Origin: Whalleya microplaca
Lineage: Eukaryota > Ascomycota > Sordariomycetes > Xylariales > Xylariaceae
DNA: 64,000 nucleotides
Assembly (NCBI GenBank): GCA_022497155.1
Contig: MU385717.1
Span: 930,001 to 994,000 of the forward strand
Reading direction: 5' to 3'
A program made the position numbers and the translations under genes. The notes under the pieces are model-generated. The model saw only the letters and a list, made by a program, of their open reading frames with translations. It did no database searches and was not told where the DNA came from. This document shows positions 23,462 to 35,400 of the stretch, piece by piece; position 1 is the stretch's first letter, and the number at the start of each line of letters is the position of its first letter.

Positions 23462-25565
23462 CTATTCGTTCTCAGCATCGTTCTCAACATCGTTCTCGAC
23501 ATTCTTGCCCTCGGACTCTCTACTAACGCCCTCCTGCCAAACCTTGATCCTGTCGGTGTCGCGGCAGCTCTTGCTACTGGAGCTCGATTCGAAGAAGTCC
23601 AATGCTCCCGGGCCATGCAGCCACTTGTTGGTGAATTCGATATCATCATCGAACTCATCGGCGCCTTTATTGACACAAGGGACAGTCTGGTCTTCTGTTG
23701 AACTCTCCAACCCTCCTTCCGCTGGATGCTGTCGCTTGTTGGACAAAGGAGGCGAGCGGCCCATCGCCCTGAACGCAAATCTCTTACAACTTTCATGGTT
23801 CGTGCCAATCATAAAAAACCTGGGCCCAGAGTAATCCGAGACTAGATGATCTAGGCCGTCCCCTCTAATGATGGCGCATGTGCCGGGCTTATACGGGACT
23901 TTACATCCAAGCTGGGGAATGCAGAGATTCCCCCCTATAAGACATGTCAGAAAGTTACATGGGGCTAGAAGGTGATAAGCTCATACCTGTGTAGTTCCCA
24001 AGAGATACCAAGCCAGCCAATCCTGCTGCGATATCGTTTGTATCTCGGTGTCGTTGGGTATAGCCATTCACACCCAATGCAAATAGACTTATGAAGTCGT
24101 CCTGACCAGTCGACACCTTTCGGGTCTTTGGCAAATGGTCGAAGATCTCCCGGCATTGTGTGTAGTATAACGGATCCAGTGGTTTCATCAAGAATTCTAT
24201 AAGTCTCGCAGCCTTGCCGAACGCAGCTTTGTAGAATAAGGGGAACATTTCCTGGGAGAGATCGAGGTCCTCCGAGCGATTGAATTTGGTATCACGACTA
24301 AGATAGATGTTGCGACCGTCGCGGTCGCCACAACGAGCCCAACTGCCATAATGGGCAACACACATCTTAGCGTTAGGAAGATTCTCTACCGTGGCCTTAG
24401 TCATATCTAATTCTGGGTGAAGTCTTCGAATGTAGGCATCAAGCACGTGGCGTTTTGATTCAGGGGCTGGAAGAGGTGTGAAGAACGACCATAGATCAAG
24501 ACAGCGGGCCAAGAGGTCTGCGACATCATCCCCAAATAATATTTGCGTCAAGTTTTCAATATTTGCAAAAATGACCTGACGATTGGGGTCGGTGACAATG
24601 AAGATATCTTCGTCAACCAGCGTCCAAACTTGCTCGGCGCCAACTTGGTCAACGAGATATTGACGAAAATAGTCGGGGTCGCGGGGATTGTTGGTCCATA
24701 ACTTTGTCCAAGTATCTTTGATTGCTTGAAGGCTTTTTGCGATGCTTTCGTCTGGTTTATCAGCTTTATCGCGAACCTGCTTTCGCTCTTCCCTGGTCAT
24801 TCGCAGCCAGTATCGTTCCTGGGCCATTTGCCGTAGGCGAGTGAGGTATTTCAGGGAATTGTTGCCGTGAAGAACACTTTCCTTGTTTTCTCTCATGACT
24901 GAAGCCATGATGTACTGTTGAGATGACACTGGCATAGTCCCCTCATTCAAAAGATTCTCAGCACGTTCCTCGGATGCCTTAGCTCTGTCCGCGTTGTCGT
25001 ACGACCTACAAACATTCTTGTTCAAGTCTTTGGCTTGCATAAGACGGACCGTCTTGGAGTAAAGGAGAAAGGTAACTATCAATTCTTTGGCGCCGTTTTT
25101 GACAAGTGTGTACTCTCCATTGTTGGCAAATCGTTGGCTAAGATTCTCAAGGTCTGAAGTGGAAACATCCTTCAGTAACTGGGAAATGCGACCAGTTTCT
25201 TCATTGTCAACCTTTTGGCGCTCAACCAATTTCTCACAAATGGGACCGATAAGTGAATTCTATATGCTAGGTCAGATCTATACCATCATGATGCTAAGGT
25301 GTCGAGATCTTACTATGCGTTCATCGTCAGGGTGTCCAACATTGCCGGCCCAGTATGGATAGACTCCATAGGGGTCGCCCTGAATAACCGCTGAGCGCTT
25401 TCCAAGTCTGACGAGACCAGATGGCTGTTTTTCAATAGGATCAAGTTCATTCAATGTCTTGACCTTAGACCTTTTCTTGTTGTTTTGGTTAACCTCGCCC
25501 AAGAGTGACTCGACGGTCTCCGCTGCAGGGATTGATGCTGGAGCACCATCTTGCTTGTAAGGCAT
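23462..25565 (-). CDS. Putative 2-oxoglutarate/Fe(II)-dependent oxygenase (possibly TET/JBP-like)
   Basis: Three exons: 25314-25565, 23987-25259 and 23462-23934; 665 residues from the ATG at 25565. Introns GTAAGA...CATATAG (branch ATCTGACC) and GTATGA...CTTATAG join in phase; the second falls inside the catalytic core, joining GNYTG to GNLCIPQLGC. The C-terminal third carries a double-stranded beta-helix signature: His488-Arg-Asp490 (HxD), a GNYTGGNLCIPQLG strand pair, His538 (LDHLV) and Arg547 (SGPRF), suitable as Fe(II) ligands and the 2OG-binding Arg. The layout G-x-Y-x-G-G-N-L-x-I-P resembles TET/JBP-type and related oxygenases. The N-terminal half is charged and helical with no recognised domain; the C-terminal tail is acidic. 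The substrate is unknown. It lies in tandem upstream-to-downstream with the nitronate monooxygenase gene on the same strand, 536 bp apart. Confidence 0.75.
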
Positions 25566-26101
25566 GACAAATGAAGTAGTGAAGTAAAGTAGAAGGTGTT
25601 GCAGTAATTGCCTTCGATAGTCAACGTTTGGTCCTTGCCTTTATTGGAGGCTGGTAGAAGGATGGCGCAGTGTTAGGTAGTGCCTAGGAAGAGAAAATTG
25701 GCAGGTGTAGGCAATCTGAGGCATACATAATACAATGTGCAGAAATAGCTGCAATTGTGATGCAGACACGTGCATCTAGTACCAATAGAATACTTATTTG
25801 CATATATTGGTTGTTCATGTACTGATCTTCAGCATTTGGCCGCGGTCTTTCATGTTGACTGTCGGTATCCGTGGCTAAGCCTACACAAATTCAATTGTAT
25901 CCACCTGAGCTAGAGATGTGAATGTCTCTTAGGTACATTGCGAAGCAAAACTTTATGCGTTTATTCTTTCGAGATATTTGATACCAAAGAATTCCAGCAA
26001 GTCACTGGCAAACCATATGATACCCATATCCACCTACCTATATAACCAGCGTTCTGCGACACAAGGTGCCTAATATTTTCAAACTCTCTTACATGTTTTC
26101 A
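25566..26101. other. Intergenic spacer between two minus-strand genes
   Basis: Contains the promoter of the oxygenase gene and the 3' end of the nitronate monooxygenase gene. Nothing else seen. Confidence 0.5.
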
Positions 26102-27238
26102 TCATAAATTTGCCTTCGAGGAAGAAACGAACTTGCTGGCTGAACCCAAAATCTCAACAGCTTCCGACACGATCTCGTTTACAATCTCTTGAGCAGGCTG
26201 GTTGGCCTTATTAATGAGGCCAGCAACCACGCCCATTGGCCTATGAGGAATTAGCATTGCCTTTATGATTCTAGCCAGAGTGACATTACGGGCATACCTT
26301 ATTTCACCATTGTCCATCATCTCCTCAGTCAACTTGCCCTCTGCATGCAATCTATCTAGATCATAATCCACAGGAACAATTCCCTTTGAAGTAAGCTCCT
26401 TGATCTCGGCTTGTCGATTTTGCTCCCAATCAGCAATATATGGATTAGAAAGAGCCCGGAGTGGCCTGCCGGTCCATACGAGAGATTTGATGGCTGAGTC
26501 GAAACCAGCTTCAACGATGCCCTTTTTAGCCAACTCTGATGCGCCTGACTCTTTGGCAGTGACGAACCGAGTGCCAACCCACACAGCTTGTGCACCGAGC
26601 ATCAAAGCCGCAGCGAGACTTCTGCCATCGTTGACCCCACCAGCTGCTACTAATAACACGGGTTTGCCAGTTATGGGAGATGTGTACTTCTTGCATATAT
26701 CGGCGCAAGCAGGAACAAGTATACTGAACGGAATATCGCCCGTATGGCCTCCCGCCTCTCCACCCTGAGCACATATTATGTCGGCACCGACCGCACAAGC
26801 CTTATGTACATGCTTTGGATGGCCAACCATATTCATATACAAGATACCGGCAGCATGAAGACGATCTACGATCCGCTTGGGTGGAATTCCTACTGCTGAC
26901 ACAAATACTTTGGCGCCACCTTCAATAATTGTTGTGATGAGTTCATCGAGTGCGCCTTTGGTGTAGTCAACATTAGTCTTCCTCGCAGATCCACCGACCT
27001 GTGGCAGGAGCAGATCGACGCCAAACGGTAGCCTTGGATCCCGCAATGACGCCTTTAGATCAGATATCATATTTTTGAGCTGGTCATTGTTGTATCCGAC
27101 ACCGCCGATGACACCCAGCCCACCCGCGTTCGAGACAGCGGCTGCTAGTGATGCTGTAGATGTCATACCCATGCCAGCAAGGATCACAGGGTGCTGGATA
27201 CCCAGCTGTTTAGTGAGAGAGGTCGTTATAAGAGACAT
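26102..27238 (-). CDS. Nitronate monooxygenase (2-nitropropane dioxygenase family)
   Basis: The frame is open from the ATG at 27238 to 26102 (378 codons), but an in-frame 57-nt intron is likely at 26241-26297 (GTATGC donor, ATGCTAATTCC branch, TCATAG acceptor). Removing it joins DNGEI to RPMGVVAGLI, which matches family sequence better, and leaves 359 residues, the usual length. It is an FMN-binding TIM barrel: HPVILAGMGM at the start, VAAGGV and GTRF for the FMN phosphate, and the catalytic-loop motif QGGEAGGHTG at 158-167 with its conserved His165. Such enzymes oxidise propionate 3-nitronate and alkyl nitronates to carbonyl compounds and nitrite, detoxifying plant nitro toxins. No targeting signal is evident. 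Confidence 0.92.
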   Translation of the reverse strand: MSLITTSLTKQLGIQHPVILAGMGMTSTASLAAAVSNAGGLGVIGGVGYNNDQLKNMISDLKASLRDPRLPFGVDLLLPQVGGSARKTNVDYTKGALDELITTIIEGGAKVFVSAVGIPPKRIVDRLHAAGILYMNMVGHPKHVHKACAVGADIICAQGGEAGGHTGDIPFSILVPACADICKKYTSPITGKPVLLVAAGGVNDGRSLAAALMLGAQAVWVGTRFVTAKESGASELAKKGIVEAGFDSAIKSLVWTGRPLRALSNPYIADWEQNRQAEIKELTSKGIVPVDYDLDRLHAEGKLTEEMMDNGEIRYARNVTLARIIKAMLIPHRPMGVVAGLINKANQPAQEIVNEIVSEAVEILGSASKFVSSSKANL

Positions 27239-30200
27239 TACAAGCGATTTGGAGAGGATGCCAGTCGTACGGTGGCTTGATTGAGTCCAAGTGAAGGGAA
27301 ACCAAAGATTGATGAAGGTAAGCCGGCCTTACTGGAAATAGATTAACATACGGTTGTTATTTCAGAGTGTTTGATGATTAATACCCGTGCCTCGGTTTGA
27401 CATATTGGTAAGTCGATAACAGATGTTATCATTGGCTCGGGTTGTGTACTCTGGCGGGGTTGATGCCAGGGGGTGGTCAATCGCTGACCACATCAGCCTA
27501 TAGGAGGTTCGGGAACTAAGTTGAAAGCCTATATTACCAAGTACTAACAACTACTGTGCCTTACACGTTCGTATTGGAATCCGATCAGAGTTCATAAAGA
27601 CTTCACCCACAATTCAGAATGAACGGTATGTAGTCGGTTTGATGTCAAAATAAATACTTCGGCGGCGCTTAACCAATGACAAAACGTTATATAAAGTCAG
27701 ATTTTAGAAACCAACTATAATCTGCGGCAGAGTGTCTGAGTTTATATAGGTACAATGAAAATGTACGACCGTTCCGTAGAAAATAGTAGGTTACACTACT
27801 GACCATGTAACACTCAAAGTTAACGGTCGCTCATTTAGGCATGACTGAGTATTCAAACATTCTATATATTTATTCTTGATTTACATAATGATAATCAGCA
27901 CTGTCAAGATATATAATTGTGCGCCTAGTCTAGATCATCATATTCGAATTCAAATTCAATAACGCAGGGGCATTGTCAAATTGATGTCTAATCCGAGATG
28001 CCTGTGAACACGAAGACCAAGTACCATGTCTGCCAACTGAATGAACAAGTCTGCTGGTGAGAAGGTCAGACTTCTTGCAGAATCATTTTGCATTACAGTC
28101 AACCATGCGTTTAGGAAAGTTTTCGTGGATTCAACAATCTTTGAGCAGTGGCACGTACGTTGATCATGCCTAATAATTACCAGGTCATTTTCAGCGCAAA
28201 GTGGCCCAACTCAAAGTCTGTAAATACGTCTCGACTCCTAAGAGCTTCGTTGAATTATGCGCAACTTTTGAAGAGACCTTGCAACCACTGTAGGAGCTGC
28301 CGGCGAGGGCCTCAATCTTGGGGAAAACTCTGTTTAGATACGGAGTCAGCATATTATATAGTCATCAACTAATATAAATGACGGAATAGATATACCTGAA
28401 GCGTGTAACTTGATAATGAAGTGTAGGTTCAATGCTTCATGGATGAGGATACCAGATGCCTTTTATAATCACGAGCTAGCTTGAGGTTTTGCTCTATAGT
28501 AACTTCTGAAGTTCCCACTAATAAAGAAGGAATAGAGTTCGATTTTAGAAGACAATGTCAATGATGTATTGTTTCTTAGGATAATATGGGGCTAAGACCA
28601 GGACGAAGATGTCACCCATGATAAGCACAAGAAAGTAAAACGGTTATCCACAAAATACATGTATATCATTAAGGTCAAACATATTATTCTCTGATAAGTG
28701 TATATGAAGACATATATGGAAGGATTACGCATGAATTAGTGCTTCCTTTCATGTCATGAGCAGACGATCCAGAGTGGGTTACATCTCAATGCGAGTAAGA
28801 TCACTCTAGCCAATAAACCAGATTAGTATACAGTTTTATACACATCAGGTCATCGCTTCTCATCGTTCAAACAGACAAGTCATATAATTGTTAGCGAGAA
28901 CTGCACAGGTAGGAGTGTACAACTCTCGTAGTATAACTTGTTATGATAATGCTATTTAAATTGAGGTAAAGCCGTTGAAGGATACCAACGACCATAGAAC
29001 GGAAATAAAATGAAAACTAATGTTACTAAAAGTAAATACATCTAGTCATAACTCATATCTACACTATATTTCTTGGTTTAATTCTAAGACCTCTATCATT
29101 ATAATTTGCCTAGGGAATGTGATGGTGTCGTTCCCATTCCATGAACAAGGGTACAGTACGAAGAATAATATGAACAGGGTATATCAACACCGATGAGAAA
29201 TTCTACTTTCTACTCATTCTACTAAGACCTAGATATAGACCAAATATCAAGTCTCACTATACTATCTCGAAGATACCTACGAGACCTTATCCTCGATTAA
29301 TGGCTCAATTATGAGTTCTAACCTAGTATTTCCGGACAATGTCACATCCATCTTCTCCACAACCCCTTCTCAAAGTTTGGCAGCCACATATGTCTCTCTA
29401 CTTCCTTATTACGTTCTGATCATTACATAACTTTCATCTGAGGATCGATCTATGGTCCTGTTATGATATATTACACTGTAACCCTACGCTAGCTGAAGTG
29501 TTCTGTCGATCTTCGACAACATCGTGAGTTGGCAACTCCAAGACACCTCATTTCGATCATATGGTTGTTAGGTAAGCTTATCACAATATCTCCAGGTACA
29601 CTCAGTAACCTCGGAAACGCAACTCATTGTGCCGTGGTCATTCATTGGGTAGAATAACGAGATACAAACTAATGTCAAGCTAATGCCAATCTTTCTGTCA
29701 TAAAACGGTTTGCTAGATCTACTACTCCCACTACATACAATGACGTTAAACCGTGACCTCGGAGAATATCACGATAGAGTACATAGGTAACGTCATACCA
29801 TGTGATACTTGCATACTTGCATCCTTCGTTGAGACCTAGCCTCTTTTCAATTTAGATTGCGAGACATGGATCCAATTTACACCAAGCATGGCGAGGTCCA
29901 ACTCGTAACCAATTATGGTCCCGCGCGATCTCATGCCAATAATATTTCAGCTATGTACTTAGTCTTGGCATCAAGACACTCGACGGGCGACTGCGAAGGC
30001 CCTCTCTCCTAGGTGCTATGTACACAGGCCGTGGATGGCTTGCTCTCTTGTGTCATGTTTGCCACTTTATATTCCACCTAGATATTCCCTCTCTACTCCA
30101 CAACTAGCTTCTGCAACCACATTGTCTGGGTTGTTCACTCTTGTAAGTCGCCTTGTAAAGATGGTTGGGAGAACGACCCGCCCTGCTCTACTTGCGCCGG

Positions 30201-31902
30201 GCTAGAATTCATAGGCAACCATTGGAAACCTCGCAAGCTGCCTTAAACAATATGTCTGTTGGCACTACCGGGATGCTGGCGAAACTAAGCACATGCTCAA
30301 CAGCATTGGCCGCGAGATCCAGGAGACATACCCGACGCTGTTAGTGCGCACCATTCCGCCTCATGCTGACGCACAACTTGCATGTCGAGCTGTAGAGCGA
30401 ACTGTATAAGTGTCGTGATGACTTCGCTCCCAAGTTAACGCATTTCTCAGGGTTCAATAGTGTATTTCATTGTGCAAGGGCGGCAAGGTCCTTCACGCGC
30501 GATTGGTACTATGATCTCTACCGGTATGTATTATGCTGGCTACGTACGTCACACCCCGAGATCCCTTATGCGGCTTATCTTGTCTTACGTCGTTTTCCAT
30601 CTGCTTTTCATCTGAAGGCTGAAGACAAATTACAGCACACCCACAGCTTTGGGGAAGATCACTGTGGGCATGGGGCGCGAATCGCGGGACGGCAACACGT
30701 ACCATTGGTGTAGTGGAGCATATCTGGCCATTGGTAGTTCCTTGGGAGTCGAATAAGATATGAGGAGCGTCGTGGAGCAAAACAAGATTTCATGAGTACC
30801 TATTAGCCTACCGACTTCTGCGAAAGCACGCAAGAAATGATCGAGATGACTCGCATTTGAAGGACGACCAGCTATGATCAATCGCGCACGAGCTGAGATA
30901 GCCGGTAGGTCTTTTAACGTAGATGTGTTGTGACGACAGTCAAACATTGATAAAAAGTCTACTCATTTCCCAAAGACATAGAGGCGTGTACAGAAGAGTG
31001 GCATCCTTCGATTGTGACTAGGAGCCCCCCTTTCCTTAAACGTCTACAAGCAGCATGAATCAACCATGTGTAAAACTCAAAGGGTTGCCATCCACCGTGT
31101 CATACCTTCTTACCTGCAATTGGGCTGTACGATTGGGCGCCTTCATGCGTAGGCCATCGAAGATCTATGTAGTGGACCGTTACACGGTTAAAGACTCGTT
31201 ATCGCAACACTCAGCTAAGGCTACCCAAGATTCCTAGGAACGCCCCCGACGCCAGCGTAGTATCTCAACTGTAAAGCATTCGGCTCTTCATTGAAGAAGC
31301 TAGTTGCTACGTCATTGTACATTAGAAAGGTTCAGGCTTATCACAACAGCAGCATGGCATGAAGCGAAAGGGGCTACGTGGTCTGATTGCCTGTCGCCAC
31401 CTTTTAGCCTGGTGCTAGTGTTCTGGAGGGTGGCCTTGCATTATATCTGAACCATTGGATACACCCCCTACTACGTAATTGGCGTAGAAACTCTAGGCAG
31501 AATCTCACGGAACCTCAAAAACTTATTTGCAAAAATATCGATGATGTAAAAATTAAATCATGTGCCTTTGAGGCTGTACATTGCATACTATTCATGATAC
31601 AGTATCCCGTCCTCAGCTTGTGGTCGCGAAGGATGACCAATAATATATCCCAAGCGATGTGTATACCCTTGCGTATACCGGTAAGACAAGCCGTACTCCG
31701 GGATTCTAGTCCCTCCTAACCGTTACCCAAACTCCAAGCACAAAGAGACAGCCTCCCATACCGGTCGTATTCTCTATGTCATTATACGTAAAATCCGAGT
31801 GCCGTACAGCGTAGCTCAAACATTTCCTCATGGAAGGCGACAGCCTAGTTAAATAATATAGAAAATATAGAACAAATGTAGAATGTTAGGTGTATGAAGT
31901 GC
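27239..31902. other. AT-rich gene-poor stretch with a possible gene relic near 30.2-30.5 kb
   Basis: From 27.3 to about 29.8 kb all frames are densely stopped and nothing is recognisable. From about 30140 to 30535 the composition becomes richer in GC and protein-like frames appear (see separate entry). Minus-strand frames at 30493-30947 have no domain. No complete gene is supported in the stretch. Confidence 0.5.
30225..30535 (+). pseudogene. Possible eroded coding fragment, family unknown
   Basis: Two overlapping plus frames read as protein-like: one through KQYVCWHYRDAGETKHML and REIQETYPTLLVRTIPPH until a stop near 30406, the other through THNLHVEL-stop-SELYKCRDDF, KLTHFSGFNSVFHCARAA and TRDWYYDLYR followed by a GTATGT donor-like site. 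The stop in HVEL-stop-SELY is TAG and would be Gln with one C-to-T change. No start codon or full domain is found, so this looks like part of a dead gene. I cannot name the family. Confidence 0.3.
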
Positions 31903-32472
31903 TCAGCAGTCTCGGATGTACTTCCGGTGCCGGTGGTCTTCGATGATGATCTCGTGGTCCGGGCTGCGTCGCCGTGGTGGTTCAAACCGCCTCGGTGCTT
32001 CAATGTACCGGAAGGTGTCTTGCTGCGGTTCGACGTGCACAGCATACGGCACCGGCACGCGGACCGGGACGAGCCTCTCCCGCTCGATATAAACTTCGCG
32101 ATCCCGGCTGTGGCTGTGATTGTGGCTTCTGCGCGACGACCTGGAACTCCGCGAGCTCTTGGAGGAATGACTAGATGCATCATCCGGCTCAACGTCTACA
32201 GCGATGACATCGATCTCTGTCGACTCTGGCGCGGACGGAGGTAAGGCCGGCGGCGGCGGCGGCGGAGGCTCATAAATAATTGGCGGTGGCTCCGGCATGG
32301 GTTCGGGTTCCGGCATGTATGGAGCAGGGGGCGGGGGTGGAGGAGTGGGAGCCGGAACAATGGTAGTGACTCGAGTGCGAACGGTCTTACTACCATTGGT
32401 GGGTGGCTCAAGATAGATGACTTTCTTGTACTTGTGATAACGCTTCTCACGTGGCGCTGAGTAGGTAGACAT
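31903..32472 (-). CDS. Proline- and serine/arginine-rich protein, 189 aa, unknown function
   Basis: Single exon starting at the ATG at 32472; the frame is open further upstream but only from a GTG. It starts STYSAPREKRYHKYKKVIYLEPP, then has a long polyproline region (PAPTPPPPPPAP, EPPPPPPPALPP), an SR-like block (SSKSSRSSRSSRRSHNHSHS), and ends with a charged stretch (PRRFEPPRRRSPDHEIII). The protein is almost certainly disordered. Codon use and GC content are those of a real gene and contrast with the AT-rich surroundings. Short proteins of this type are common and poorly described in filamentous fungi. A role in RNA binding or cell-wall or cytoskeletal scaffolding cannot be told apart from sequence. 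Confidence 0.65.
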   Translation of the reverse strand: MSTYSAPREKRYHKYKKVIYLEPPTNGSKTVRTRVTTIVPAPTPPPPPPAPYMPEPEPMPEPPPIIYEPPPPPPPALPPSAPESTEIDVIAVDVEPDDASSHSSKSSRSSRSSRRSHNHSHSRDREVYIERERLVPVRVPVPYAVHVEPQQDTFRYIEAPRRFEPPRRRSPDHEIIIEDHRHRKYIRDC

Positions 32473-35400
32473 GTTGTTAGATTTGGTTGTTGCTGAAGAA
32501 GATGAAGCAACAAGATGGAGGGATGATAACGCCTTATAAGATCGAAGGATAGTTGAAGAGAGAGCTAACCTGTTGAAGTGTAAAGCCACATAGCGGGGAT
32601 GAGTGGTCTTATTATACGAAGTATTTCGATTTAGGGCGTTCTAAGATGCGCGATCGTGATGTCGGTTTACGTCACGCAAATACCCGGCAGTGTTAACCGG
32701 ATTTTCGATCGCGTTCGTATGTGGCTGTGCTTGCAGGGTCCTTGGGGGCCTAGGCTGGGCTGGAGTTTATGAAAGCAAGGAAATATGGAATTTCGGAACT
32801 GGTCGCGCTGCCGTGTGACCTCGCGCCCTTGTTTTCTTGGTGTGGCACTGCTGCGAGCTTCTCTTTGGTCAGAAAACCGCAGACTTCTGGGGAAAATTAT
32901 AGAATTATGAGAGTGCAGAGTGTTATTATATATGAATATTAGTCTGGAAATTCCGGAACGACTTTAAGAGAGCTGTTCTCTGTCCAAAAGGTTGCATAAG
33001 AGGGAAGTGTAAATGTCAAGTTGATGCGGAAACGACAGAATAAATAAACACTTCGTGGAATACTAACCGGTGATCATTTCCACGAGCCCAATGCTCATCT
33101 GCAGCAACTTCGTGACCACTTGGGCTTCAAATTTTGCCACTGTCTGGGATTTCCAAGACAATGTTGTGCAACCATGGCCGAAAACACAGTTCGAACGTGC
33201 GTGATGATGGCGAAGCTATCACGGGATCCGCTACCCATTCGACACCCATTCAACATCCCTGCTCGCCTTGGCTGAGAAGAGCGGTGGGTGTGTATAAACC
33301 AAGCTAAAACTTTCCCTTATGCAGCTCGCTGCCAACGATCGAGATACCGTAAAGAAAAAGCCCCATAGGTCCCCAGCTTCACAACAACCCTGCGAGCCTG
33401 CAGCCATAAGTAGTACGTAGGGCCTGACCCATAACAATGCTACCTACGTCAATCGCATCCCTTTCCGGGTTTGATGCAGCCACCTCTAAGCTGTGTACCT
33501 GTATCTTGGAAGTCCGTGGAAAATATTTCCATAACGGCAACACCGCAAGCGGCCACGGCAGTTGAGGCTAAGGAATGGAAGACCCCTAATAGCGGCGTCT
33601 TTATCGTTGGATGGTTGAGTGAGTTGGCAACAGGCAACGATGCCAGCCCATGCATACATCCCTACGTACATATGTACATACTGTATGCAGTTGTTGTCAC
33701 CGTGAGAGCTCGAAGCTGAAGGCTCTGGATCTCATCGGAAGAGCTCAGGTAGCTCATTGCCCAATCATGCGTCTCGTGTTGGGGCGACAACCGACAGCCT
33801 TGCGAGGAACACAACAAAGCTATGTTACGATACACATACGAGATTAAGTAGGTACGAAGCACTCGATTGACAAACAGAGGCATTAGCACACGACGAACGC
33901 TCGACGCGGAGGGTCACGATCAGGTATTCAACCCATCATGTCAGCCCAAGTGGCCAACTCGACAGCCTGAAGCTGCGACGTTCCCTGCATATTTGCTTAC
34001 GCATAAATAGCGAGATATATCTGCGGATGTCGCACAGGAACCCGCATGCATATACCGGTCCATTGTCTGGCCAATGCGAACAGGTCGAAACAGTAAACAC
34101 CACTTGGCATATCAATGAGATTCGCGAACCCTTCGGTTTCCAAATGCCGTGCGCCGGTTTGGGATTGGGACTCTGCTCGAACTAATAAACACGAAGGGAT
34201 TTCCAAGTGGCAAGAATGGACACCTACACCAAATAGCCTCGAGAAAGACGTGGCATCGGCTAGGCAAAAGGTTTACGCGTGTAATGCCTTATTCTGTGGT
34301 TCAATCCCAGGGTATTCTTCCTGCGGGTAATAGAATACGGAATCTGCGAGTATATGGAGGTCTTCGCACCCAATCGACGATGCTGTGCTACCCGCTCATC
34401 CACCACAGCGCGATGAATGCAACTGCTACCGTGGTGAGTAAGGCGGCAGACCAATAGTCACGCCCATTGACCCAGCTCCGTGCCGCGGACGTCGCCCGAA
34501 TTCGTTCCGAAAATAGAGCTTATGGTGCTGAACGGCCGGAAGATGATCATTACCATAGTCAAAGCCGTACACCGCTGCTTCTAGCCGATCTTCAATAGCT
34601 TCGATTTTGTTGGTGTTCTGCAGGTATCCAGTCACTATTTCATCCGCATCACGCTTCCCAACGTACCATATATTCAAACCTTGAGGCCTCTACCATGGTT
34701 ATTCCTGTGGTGAAGGCCCGTATGTTCGACACCGCACACTACGCTAAGCCGATCTGGACAGTCCTTCGCTCGTAAGTCTTCGTCCGGGTTTCCTGTCAGG
34801 TGCTTATCTGCCATCTTTGGATATAGAAGTGGATCTGGCTTCCTGTAAGGGCAACATTCATGCAAAAGCCCTGGCGGCCGTCCATCCTGTTGTACCATCT
34901 GGGGAAAGCTTCTATGTGGCTCTGCTTATTAGGATACGAGCGATGAGTTGGTGTTTATAATCCCACAACAGGGGAATGCCGAGGCTATATCGATCGGTAA
35001 TTTATGGTTCTGTTACGTACAGGCTTATATTCCTAGCATAACCGTGCTATACATATATCCATCTTCTTCCGCTGTCATAATGCTCGGTGTATGTAAATGG
35101 GCAAGAGTCTTCTGATTGTGGGAAGAGCCTGTTATCTCTTTGGGTCTCTCCGTGGATTGTGGCCTTTAGCGTAAGCAGCGCTTCTAGATTTCGATCTCGA
35201 GGCTGCATAGTCCCAGGTATTCAAGGTTCGGGCGAATGTTTATAGATTATTGTAGAGTGTAAGTGTATCTAAGAGTTCTTGGGGGTGAGTTGTTCAGTTA
35301 TAATACAGCATGTGGGCCGCCCAACCTCCAATATTCTAACACGAGATTGACATAATTGCTTGTCCATGGGGATCGGGTCGTAAACCTCGAGTCATATGCT

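Noticed and set aside
34298..34308. tRNA B-box-like GGTTCAATCCC
   Set aside because: The flanking bases do not form a T arm stem, and no A box or acceptor stem is found at the right distance.
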